Shown here: piece after piece, positions 1-8,015 of the stretch
Layout: each line of letters opens with the position of its first letter
How positions within the stretch are numbered: position 1 is the stretch's first letter
From: Clostridiales bacterium
Lineage (GTDB): Bacteria; Bacillota; Clostridia; Oscillospirales; CAG-272
NCBI GenBank assembly: GCA_024693345.1
Contig: JAILLB010000064.1
Span: 1-39,949 of the forward strand
Direction: 5' to 3'
DNA: 39,949 nt
Position numbers and translations under genes: made by a program
The notes under the pieces: model-generated
Database searches by the model: none
What the model was told of the DNA's origin: nothing
What the model saw: the letters and a program-made list of their open reading frames with translations, nothing else

Positions 1-1
1 T

Positions 2-1237
2 CTGAATTTCCCGGACAGAACACCTCACATTGCTCTTAAATCATTAAGACAGTCAATTGCACCCGCAAGAGTCAGACTTGAAAACGGTAAAATTGTAATT
101 AAAAACACTCTCGATTTTATCAGCCTTTCGGATTACCTGACTGCAAAGGTGTATCTGAGAGAAGGGAAAGAAGTCAAACTCATCAGCACAATAGTGCCTG
201 ATATTAAACCTCATACAGAAAAGGTGTTTGATCTTCCGGATATAGGCAAATCTGAATCAAGAAGGTTCATAGAAGTTTCCTTTGAACTCAAAGAAGATAA
301 AGAATATGCAAAAGCCGGAACTGAAATGTGCAGATCACAGATGGAGGTTGAAGAGGAAAGAGAACCGAAGTTTGTACCTGTCACAAAAGGCAAACTTGTC
401 GTGGAATCGGGAAGATTTGTCAGACTGGAATCAGGTAATACCAAAGCCAGAATAGATATGGCCAGAGGAGAAATTGCCAGCCTGAAAGAAGATGACAAGG
501 AACTCTTGAATGTTCCTGCCAAATTTACCTGTTGGAGAGCTCCCACAGACAATGATATGTATGACAAAGTCAGGTGGAATGAGCAGTTCATCAGATATGC
601 GGAATTTAATGTAAACAAGACAGAAGTGAACGAACTTGATTCTTCAGTTATTCTCTCCGGTACAATATGCGGACCGGCCAAGATGCCTCTGTACGAACTT
701 GACGTCAGATTTGCAGCAGAGAATGACGGACTGACAGTCAATGTATCAGGCAAGATAACAGCAGAGAGAAAAGTAAATCAGCTTCCTAGATTTGCTCTCA
801 TGATGGATCTCGTTCCGGGATTTGAAGACATGGAATATTTCGGAAGAGGAAAAGAGTGCAACTATTCAGATTTGAAGAACCACACATTCCTCGGTGTTTA
901 CGAGTCAAAAGTAAGCGATGAGTATATTCCGTTTATCCGTCCCCAGGAACATGGAAACCACACTGAGTGTGAATTTGTAACTCTTAACGATGGTTCAACA
1001 TCAATCAGAGTTGATTCGGACAACTTTGAATTTTCTGCACTCCACTGTTCTGTTGATAAACTGACTGAAACAACTCACTATTTCGATCTTGAAATGTCTG
1101 AAGACACATATTTGCTCATAAACTACAAAGTCGGAGGAATCGGATCAAACAGCTGCGGACCAAAACCAGAAAAACAGTATCTGTTCAACGATGAATCATT
1201 TGATTTTGACTTTTCAATCAAGGTTTCAAAAAAATGA
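2..1237 (+). CDS. Glycoside hydrolase family 2 beta-galactosidase, C-terminal part (5' end truncated by window)
   Basis: Frame is open from base 2 (LNFPDRTPHIALKSLRQSIAPARV...) into the listed ORF; contains the LacZ domain-5-like 'CWRAPTDNDMY...W', 'YFGRGKECNYSDLK' and 'RPQEHGNHTECEFV' blocks. Confidence 0.9.
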   Translation: MNFPDRTPHIALKSLRQSIAPARVRLENGKIVIKNTLDFISLSDYLTAKVYLREGKEVKLISTIVPDIKPHTEKVFDLPDIGKSESRRFIEVSFELKEDKEYAKAGTEMCRSQMEVEEEREPKFVPVTKGKLVVESGRFVRLESGNTKARIDMARGEIASLKEDDKELLNVPAKFTCWRAPTDNDMYDKVRWNEQFIRYAEFNVNKTEVNELDSSVILSGTICGPAKMPLYELDVRFAAENDGLTVNVSGKITAERKVNQLPRFALMMDLVPGFEDMEYFGRGKECNYSDLKNHTFLGVYESKVSDEYIPFIRPQEHGNHTECEFVTLNDGSTSIRVDSDNFEFSALHCSVDKLTETTHYFDLEMSEDTYLLINYKVGGIGSNSCGPKPEKQYLFNDESFDFDFSIKVSKK

Positions 1238-1959
1238 GTAAACGTATAGCAACAACATATTTCAATATAGACAGAAAAGAAATTGAAAAAACGACATTTG
1301 CGTTAATTGCAGATTTCCACAATTCTGAAGTTGAACCGATAATGGACATTATCAACGGATGTGAAGTTGATGCTGTCCTGATCGGCGGCGACTTTGTTCA
1401 TAATAATTCTAATTATGAAAAAGGAATAGACTTACTGAAGCAATGCTCCGAAAGGTATCCGACTTTTGTTGAAATTGGAAACCATGAAACAAAATCCAAA
1501 CTGGATATCATAAAGATGGTAAATGAATCCGGTGCAATTTTGCTGGATAATATGTTTACATCGTTTCATGGGATGATAATAGGCGGTCTTACGACCGGAT
1601 TCGGTTTTAATGTTGACCAGTCTCCTTTTAAGAAGACACCCGCACCTGATTTAGACTGGATTGAAGAATTTGCAAATCAGAAAGGATTCAAAATTCTCAT
1701 TAACCATCACCCTGAATATTATCCAAGGTATCTGAAAAACAAAGATATCGACCTCATTTTGGCAGGTCACGCTCACGGAGGGCAATGGAGATTATTCGGT
1801 CGTGGCCTTATTGCTCCAGGCCAGGGACTGTTTCCGAGGTACACATCGGGTATTTATGACAATAAATTAATTGTCAGCAGAGGAGCAAATAGTAAAAACC
1901 TTATACCGAGAATAAACAATAAACCTGAAGTTGTAATAATCAAAATTGGTAAGGAGTAG
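1234..1959 (+). CDS. Calcineurin-like metallophosphoesterase
   Basis: Motifs IADFHN, GGDFVHN, GNHE, LAGHAHGGQ; overlaps upstream stop by 4 nt. Confidence 0.88.
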   Translation: MSKRIATTYFNIDRKEIEKTTFALIADFHNSEVEPIMDIINGCEVDAVLIGGDFVHNNSNYEKGIDLLKQCSERYPTFVEIGNHETKSKLDIIKMVNESGAILLDNMFTSFHGMIIGGLTTGFGFNVDQSPFKKTPAPDLDWIEEFANQKGFKILINHHPEYYPRYLKNKDIDLILAGHAHGGQWRLFGRGLIAPGQGLFPRYTSGIYDNKLIVSRGANSKNLIPRINNKPEVVIIKIGKE

Positions 1960-1962
1960 CTC

Positions 1963-2592
1963 ATGGAAAGACTAGTTATAGGCATAGCAGGCGGAAGCGG
2001 ATCAGGAAAGACCACTTTTGCCAAGAGACTCAAAACGCAGTACGGAGAAAATGTTTCTCTTGTCGGTTGTGATAACTATTATTATCCGCACGACGACCTT
2101 CCGATGGAACTGAGACAGAAACTGAATTATGACTCACCGGATGCTTTTGATTTCGATTTTATGGCTAAACAGATAGATGATTTAAGACACGGAAAAGAAG
2201 TATTGTCTCCTGTTTATGACTACAAGAACCATACCAGAAGCAAAGAAACTGCTTTGCTCAAACCTACTCCCGTAATTATAATTGATGGAATTCTTGCTTT
2301 TTATGACAAAGAAATGAGGGATTTAATGGATCTCAAGATATTTGTCGAAACAGATGCCGATGAAAGAATTCTGAGAAGAGCAAGGAGAGATATGGCAGAG
2401 AGAGGCAGAACGATTGAGAGTATAATTGACCAGTATCTTGCTACTGTTAAACCGATGCACAATCAATATGTTGAACCCACAAAAAAATATGCCGACATAG
2501 TGATTTACGGCGGCAAAAGTGAGATTGTTTTGGATCTTGTATGTTCGAAGATTAACACATTTTTGTCTCATGTTAAGGAGGATGAAGAATGA
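1963..2592 (+). CDS. udk: Uridine kinase
   Basis: P-loop GGSGSGKTT, 'YDSPDAFDFD', 'RRARRDMAERGRTIESIIDQY'. Confidence 0.9.
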   Translation: MERLVIGIAGGSGSGKTTFAKRLKTQYGENVSLVGCDNYYYPHDDLPMELRQKLNYDSPDAFDFDFMAKQIDDLRHGKEVLSPVYDYKNHTRSKETALLKPTPVIIIDGILAFYDKEMRDLMDLKIFVETDADERILRRARRDMAERGRTIESIIDQYLATVKPMHNQYVEPTKKYADIVIYGGKSEIVLDLVCSKINTFLSHVKEDEE

Positions 2593-3428
2593 AGATTAAG
2601 TACTTGGGAACTGCTGCTGCAGAAGGTATTCCGGGACTGTTTTGTCAATGTCCTGTTTGTATGACCGCAAGAAAAAGAGGCGGCAGAGATATAAGGTCAA
2701 GAACACAGGCTATGATCGATGAGACTCTCATGATAGATTGGCCCGCAGATTCTTTTTATCACATGATGAATAACGTAATACATCCAGAACTAATAAAGAC
2801 TTTATTGTTTACACATATCCATGAAGATCATTATTATCCACAGGATCTCGGAACCAGAAGGCAAGGATTTGCTCATATTGACGGTTGCGACCCATTGACA
2901 ATTGTTGGCTCATCAGATATATTGACCGCACCACTTACTCAGGTTCTTTCTTTAATGCCTTGCGAGGGAACATATCACATAGAAGTGAAAATAGTTGAAC
3001 AGAATGGTGACCCTTATGTAACAGTTGACGGATATACAGTGTGGCCCATCAAAGCCGTTCATGGAACTGACCATCCACTATGCTATGTCATAGAAAAAGA
3101 TGGCAAGGCGTTGATGTATGCTCACGACACAAGTGAGTTTTTACCTGAGACATGGGAATATTTGAAAAAGAATATCAAGCACCTGGACTTCGTCTCACTC
3201 GACTGTACTGAAGGAAGAGTGCCGATGAGCTATAAAGGCCACATGAATTTCGAGAGGGATTTTGCTTTCGGAGAAAAACTGAAAGAACTTGGAATTGCCA
3301 CAGAAGAAACCATTTTCTGCTGCAATCACTTTTCTCACAATGGCAAAGTCACATATGACGAGGGCGTAAGAATAGCTGGTGAAAGAAATTACCTTGTCTC
3401 ATATGACGGCATGGAAGTTGAGTTCTGA
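2589..3428 (+). CDS. MBL-fold metallo-hydrolase (PhnP-like)
   Basis: CxCxxC-type N-terminus (CQCPVC), THIHEDHY metal motif, AHDTSEF, CNHFSHNGK. Confidence 0.85.
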   Translation: MKIKYLGTAAAEGIPGLFCQCPVCMTARKRGGRDIRSRTQAMIDETLMIDWPADSFYHMMNNVIHPELIKTLLFTHIHEDHYYPQDLGTRRQGFAHIDGCDPLTIVGSSDILTAPLTQVLSLMPCEGTYHIEVKIVEQNGDPYVTVDGYTVWPIKAVHGTDHPLCYVIEKDGKALMYAHDTSEFLPETWEYLKKNIKHLDFVSLDCTEGRVPMSYKGHMNFERDFAFGEKLKELGIATEETIFCCNHFSHNGKVTYDEGVRIAGERNYLVSYDGMEVEF

Positions 3429-3450
3429 ACAAATAATATATATTCATTCA

Positions 3451-3486
3451 ATTGCTGCACATTTTGAATCTGTGCGGCAATTTTTC
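3451..3486 (+). terminator. Rho-independent terminator after the MBL gene
   Basis: ATTGCTGCACA ... TGTGCGGCAAT stem (one G-U) followed by TTTTT. Confidence 0.75.
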
Positions 3487-3546
3487 TAATATAAAATGTA
3501 ATGCAATTATCATTAAATCATACAGATAATCTAATATGCAAAAGTA

Positions 3547-3576
3547 TTGACACCATATATGACACCATGATATAAT
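3547..3576 (+). promoter_or_regulatory. Sigma-A-type promoter of hicAB
   Basis: TTGACA (3547-3552), 18-bp spacer, TATAAT (3571-3576), about 28 bp before the GTG start. Confidence 0.75.
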
Positions 3577-3604
3577 ACTATACAAAGAAGAAAGGGTGAT
3601 TGTT

Positions 3605-3859
3605 GTGTCTAAATGGGATAAGTTAATTGAAAAGATATTGTCTTTGTCAAATGATTTGCGGTTTTCGGAATTACAAAAAGTTATGGAATCATTTGGATAT
3701 GAAATGAGACAACCAAGTAGAGACAGTAGTCATTACACCTTTCGTAAAGCAGGACATGTTCCTATTACAATTTCAAAGCATTAGCCAATAAAAAAGATAT
3801 ATGTAATGATGGTGAAAGAAATAGTTGAAAGCGAGGAGAGAAAAGATGAAAACTCTTGA
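3605..3859 (+). pseudogene. hicA: HicA-family mRNA interferase toxin interrupted by in-frame TAG (3782-3784)
   Basis: MSKWDKLIEKILSLSNDLRFSELQKVMESFGYEMRQPSRDSSHYTFRKAGHVPITISKH*PIKKIYVMMVKEIVESEERKDENS*; homologous-looking frame continues after TAG to TGA at 3857-3859 and overlaps hicB. Confidence 0.75.
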
Positions 3860-4211
3860 TTATTATTTGTCACTTCCATATAAAATTGAGATTATTCCGG
3901 ATCCAGATGAAGGTGGCTTTGTGGTTTCGTTTCCCGAATTACCGGGTTGTTTAAGCAGTGGTGACACCATTGAAAATGCAATTAAAAATGGAGAGGATGC
4001 TAAGATTTCTTGGTTAACTGCAGCTGTAGAAGACGGTATTAAGATTTCTGAACCAGGAGATGATACATCTTATTCCGGTCAGTTCAAACTTAGAATTCCA
4101 AAGAGTTTACATCGTTCACTTGCAGAGCATTCAAAACTTGAAGGAATTAGCATGAATCAGTATTGTCTGTACTTGTTGACAATGAACGATAGAACAAAAT
4201 ATGCCAAATAA
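3846..4211 (+). CDS. hicB: HicB-family antitoxin with C-terminal ribbon-helix-helix-like domain
   Basis: N-terminal YKIEIIPDPDEGGFVVSFPELPGCLSSGDTIENAI; C-terminal FKLRIPKSLHRSLAEHSKLEGISMNQY. Confidence 0.9.
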   Translation: MKTLDYYLSLPYKIEIIPDPDEGGFVVSFPELPGCLSSGDTIENAIKNGEDAKISWLTAAVEDGIKISEPGDDTSYSGQFKLRIPKSLHRSLAEHSKLEGISMNQYCLYLLTMNDRTKYAK

Positions 4212-4220
4212 CAAACTAGA

Positions 4221-4263
4221 TGCCTCAAGAGTACGTTTTGGTACAGCTTGAGGCAGTGTTTTT
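4221..4263 (+). terminator. Rho-independent terminator after hicB
   Basis: TGCCTCAAG ... CTTGAGGCA perfect 9-bp arms, then GTGTTTTTG. Confidence 0.85.
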
Positions 4264-4275
4264 GTCTTAAACTAA

Positions 4276-5160
4276 TCAAATGTTGATGTCAAATGAAAGC
4301 TGTCCGTTTCCTGCTTCCGCTTTTGCGTATTCGTTTTTCAATTCTCCGAACGCATATTCACTTGCAATTTTATCTATTATGGTGAATACAACTTTTTCCA
4401 GAGGAGAGTTTTCTGAATAATCTGAACGGCATGCAAAGTCACATCTGTTGTGTTCCATGAGCTTGTCGACTGTGTACATGTTTTTCTCATCTTCATCATT
4501 GTAGATAGCAATACTGTAGCCACCTCCGAGTTTTACGGATTTCATGCTCGGAACATCTGTCATTCCGTCACCGAAATAGATCATGCGGTTAAATGGGACT
4601 TTCTTTTGAGATTCATCCATGTGCTCATTCAGGTTTTTGTCGTCTGTTTCGCTTTCGACACCTTTGTTGATTCTGTAGATGTACTGAGTCTTCTGGGTGT
4701 AGTTGATTGAAACAGCAGGCCATATAGCTTCGCCGTTTTCGCCATACAAGAATCTTGCAGCATATACCTGGTCAAAGCAGTTATATATCTTGCTTCCGGC
4801 AATTATTTCTTTCAAACCGCTTGAGATAATGTAATGTTTAACGTCAAATCCTTTTTCATCGCCGTATTTGTTGATTCTTTCAAACCAGCTCTCGACGCCT
4901 TTAAAGAACATGATGTTCTTTCCCATTTCGTTGAGATTCTCTTCAGTAATTTTAATGTTTCTCTTCTTGGCTTCATCAACCATAAAATACATGTATGCCA
5001 AGATCTGGTCCATTGCATATTTGTCCTTGAACTCATTGCACTTTTGCCAGAATGTGTTTGAGTCATATCCGAGAGAAGGTATGAAAGAGTAGTCCTGCAT
5101 ATTCTTTACGGATAATGTGTTATCAAAATCGTACATCAATGCTATTATGGGCTTATCCAT
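4276..5160 (-). CDS. HAD-superfamily phosphatase (phosphoserine-phosphatase-like)
   Basis: DFDNTLS motif I and YFGDGMTDVPSMKSVK motif IV; start chosen at MDKPIIALMYDFDNTL preceded by AAAGGA. Confidence 0.85.
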   Translation of the reverse strand: MDKPIIALMYDFDNTLSVKNMQDYSFIPSLGYDSNTFWQKCNEFKDKYAMDQILAYMYFMVDEAKKRNIKITEENLNEMGKNIMFFKGVESWFERINKYGDEKGFDVKHYIISSGLKEIIAGSKIYNCFDQVYAARFLYGENGEAIWPAVSINYTQKTQYIYRINKGVESETDDKNLNEHMDESQKKVPFNRMIYFGDGMTDVPSMKSVKLGGGYSIAIYNDEDEKNMYTVDKLMEHNRCDFACRSDYSENSPLEKVVFTIIDKIASEYAFGELKNEYAKAEAGNGQLSFDINI

Positions 5161-5177
5161 GTCATTTTTCCTTTCGA

Positions 5178-7361
5178 TTAATCCTTTTTCCATAGAGATT
5201 TCGGTGTGTATAATGTTTCGTCTTTTTTGCATTCAACCTTTATAACACAAGGTTTGTGTCCTGTCAACTCTGTTGTCCTTGAATCAGGCTGTGCTGTGCC
5301 AACGTAAACTTTGTATGTGCCTTTTCTGATTATCTTCTTCGGTTCTTCGTCATATACACCGAATGAGTCATCAGTTAATGTTAGGCTGAATTCTTTACTT
5401 TCGCCCGGTTTCAAGGACAGTTTCTTTAATCCTTTGAGCTGATATTTTGGAGCGCCTTTAATTCCTGACTCAATGTATACCTGTACTGTTTCTGCTCCGG
5501 ATACTTTACCTGTGTTTGTGAGCTTACCTGTTATGGTTATATTACCGGATTTTTCAATGATGTTTTTGTCAGAATTAACTTCACTCAGTTTAAATGAAGT
5601 ATATGATAGACCATAGCCGAACGGATAGAGAGGAGTTCCGCCGAAATATCTGTATGTTCTGTTCTTCATTGAATAGTCTGTGAATGAAGGAACATCATCT
5701 AAGTTCTTTACGAAAGTAATAGGAAGTTTTCCGGATGGAGAATAATCACCGAAAATAAGGTGTGCTACGGCATTTCCACCCTGTGAACCCGGATACCATG
5801 CCTGAATAATTGCTGAACAGTTATCTTCAGCATAATTTATCGTTACAGGGCTTCCAGTCATTGAAACCACTATCACGGGTTTTCCGCTTTCAACTGCAGC
5901 TTTTAACAGTACATTCTGTCTACCCGGGAAGTCCAGTGTTATTCTGTCTCCTCCGTCGCAGTAATTGCTCTGATCTCCGCCTTCTCCCTCTATATTGGAG
6001 TCAAGGCCAAGGCACATTACAACTACATCACTCTCAGCGCAAACTGCTTTTGCTTCAGCAAGTCTGTCATCTGTCTCGGCAAGCGGTTCAACTTTGTCTT
6101 TGTGCAGACTGCATCCTTCGGAATAAACAACTTTTACTTTTCCTTTTGTTCTGTTCCTGATTCCTTCAAGAACTGTTACATATTCAGATGCAGTGCCGTA
6201 ATAGTTGCCTTTAAGGGCATCTATACTGTTTGCATTAGGGCCTATTACACCAATTGTCTTTACTTTTGAAATATCCAACGGAAGCAGTCCATCATTTTTC
6301 AAAAGAACAAGTGAATCCTGGGACACCTTCAAATTGAATTTTCTTGATTTATCTGTGTCAACTTCTGAATATTCAATCTTTGAATACGGATTATCCTGTC
6401 CATTATCGAACATTCCGAGCTTCATTCTTGTGGTAAAGAGATTAATAACAGCATCATCAAGTCTCTTCCTGCTTATTTTTCCTTCTCTCAATGCTTCTCC
6501 TAGCATTGAATAAAGCTCACCGCAGTTTAAGTCGCATCCGTTGTTTAACGCCATGCTGGCGCTTTCAATCGGGGAACTGGTTACTTTGTGGTTCTGATGG
6601 AAATCTCTTATTGCCCAGCAGTCGCTTGTTACGTGTCCTTTGAATTTCCATTCTTCTCTCAGGATGTGTTTCAAAAGGGTTTTGCTTCCGCAGCATGGTT
6701 CACCATTTACGCAGTTATATGCTCCCATGACAGCTTCAACTTTAGCTTCCTGAACACATGATTTAAATGCAGGGAAATATGTCTCGTACATATCCTGCAT
6801 TGAAACTACTGAATTGAATCCGTGTCTCAGCGTTTCAGGTCCGGAATGCACTGCATAGTGCTTTGCACATGCTGCAGCCTTCATATATTTCTTGTCTTTT
6901 CCCTGGATTCCTTCAACAAAAGCCACACCCAATCTTGATGTGAGATAAGGATCTTCTCCATATGTCTCCTGGCCTCTGCCCCATCTCGGATCTCTGAATA
7001 TGTTTACATTTGGTGACCAGAATGTGAGGCCCTTATATATGCCTCTGTCGCCATATTTCTGCTGCATGTTGTACTTTGCCCTGGCTTCGGTCGAGATGAT
7101 GTCTGCAACTTTGTAAATGAGATCTTCATCAAAAGTTGATCCGAGTCCTATTGACTGAGGGAACATGGTTGCAACACCTGCCCTGGCGACTCCATGAAGG
7201 GCTTCGTTCCACCAGTTGTACTGTGGGACTCCGAGTCTGTCTATTGGTTTTGCTTTGTAAATCAGCTGAGAAATTTTCTCTTCATCGGTCATTTTACTGA
7301 CAAGTTCAGCCGCTCTTTTTCTGTATTCTCTTTCTTTTGAGTGAAAACCTGCTTTTTTCAT
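5178..7361 (-). CDS. Glycoside hydrolase family 3 (beta-glucosidase/beta-xylosidase-like)
   Basis: 'WWNEALHGVAR', 'GLTFWSPNVNIFRDPRWGRGQETYGEDP', 'KHYAVHSGPE', 'VTSDCWAI', C-terminal fibronectin-III-like domain. Confidence 0.92.
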   Translation of the reverse strand: MKKAGFHSKEREYRKRAAELVSKMTDEEKISQLIYKAKPIDRLGVPQYNWWNEALHGVARAGVATMFPQSIGLGSTFDEDLIYKVADIISTEARAKYNMQQKYGDRGIYKGLTFWSPNVNIFRDPRWGRGQETYGEDPYLTSRLGVAFVEGIQGKDKKYMKAAACAKHYAVHSGPETLRHGFNSVVSMQDMYETYFPAFKSCVQEAKVEAVMGAYNCVNGEPCCGSKTLLKHILREEWKFKGHVTSDCWAIRDFHQNHKVTSSPIESASMALNNGCDLNCGELYSMLGEALREGKISRKRLDDAVINLFTTRMKLGMFDNGQDNPYSKIEYSEVDTDKSRKFNLKVSQDSLVLLKNDGLLPLDISKVKTIGVIGPNANSIDALKGNYYGTASEYVTVLEGIRNRTKGKVKVVYSEGCSLHKDKVEPLAETDDRLAEAKAVCAESDVVVMCLGLDSNIEGEGGDQSNYCDGGDRITLDFPGRQNVLLKAAVESGKPVIVVSMTGSPVTINYAEDNCSAIIQAWYPGSQGGNAVAHLIFGDYSPSGKLPITFVKNLDDVPSFTDYSMKNRTYRYFGGTPLYPFGYGLSYTSFKLSEVNSDKNIIEKSGNITITGKLTNTGKVSGAETVQVYIESGIKGAPKYQLKGLKKLSLKPGESKEFSLTLTDDSFGVYDEEPKKIIRKGTYKVYVGTAQPDSRTTELTGHKPCVIKVECKKDETLYTPKSLWKKD

Positions 7362-7442
7362 CGGAATATCCTTTCAAAATCAAATATCTTTCCATTTTGA
7401 ATTATACCATCACCCACTCAGTAAAAACAACATATATATTAA

Positions 7443-7471
7443 TTGACACATTTGGCATATCTGTCTATTAT
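7443..7471 (+). promoter_or_regulatory. Sigma-A-type promoter upstream of the RpiB/ABC genes
   Basis: TTGACA-17-TATTAT; a second extended -10 (TGATATACT) lies at 7528-7536. Confidence 0.55.
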
Positions 7472-7566
7472 CTCCGTACATATCTTAAAAAATTTACAAA
7501 ATAGTTATACATTCACCATCCCATTTGTGATATACTTTGCGCATAATACATATATTAGGAGTTGTC

Positions 7567-8007
7567 ATGAAGATAGCAATCGGCTGTGATCCAAATGCTG
7601 AAGAAGCGAAATATGCAATAATGGATTACATTAAACAAAACAATCTCGGTGAAATAAAAGATTTCGGCAGTCCGGACGTTATATATGCAAATGTTGCCAT
7701 TGCGGTTGCAAGGGCTGTTGTCAGAGGAGAGTGCGACAGAGGAATACTCCTTTGCGGAACAGGGATAGGTATGTCTATTGCTGCAAACAAGGTTAAGGGT
7801 GCTTATGCCGCCCTCATTTACGATGTTTATTCTGCTCAGAGAGCAAGACTCAGCAATGATGCCAACATCGCCTGCATCGGTGCATTTACAACCGGAGAAA
7901 AAGTAATGGAACAACTTGTCAAAGAGTTTTTGACAAATGAATTTGTCCCCGGATGCAGTTCTCAGAAGAAAGTTGATGCTTACAAAGAATATGATCAGAA
8001 GAGGTAA
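7567..8007 (+). CDS. RpiB/LacA/LacB family sugar-phosphate isomerase
   Basis: MKIAIGCDPNAEEAKYAI..., GILLCGTGIGMSIAANKVKGAYAAL, SNDANIACIGAFTTG. Confidence 0.9.
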   Translation: MKIAIGCDPNAEEAKYAIMDYIKQNNLGEIKDFGSPDVIYANVAIAVARAVVRGECDRGILLCGTGIGMSIAANKVKGAYAALIYDVYSAQRARLSNDANIACIGAFTTGEKVMEQLVKEFLTNEFVPGCSSQKKVDAYKEYDQKR

Positions 8008-8015
8008 AGATTAGA

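Noticed and set aside
211-753. Antisense ORF of 180 aa opposite the GH2 gene
   Set aside because: Low-complexity Ser/Leu-rich translation with no recognisable motif, fully inside a well-supported CDS on the other strand.
3782-3784. Possible TAG recoding (pyrrolysine or alternative code) in hicA
   Set aside because: TAG terminates other genes here (metallophosphoesterase, hisZ) and no other gene shows an internal TAG; a nonsense mutation or sequence error is simpler.
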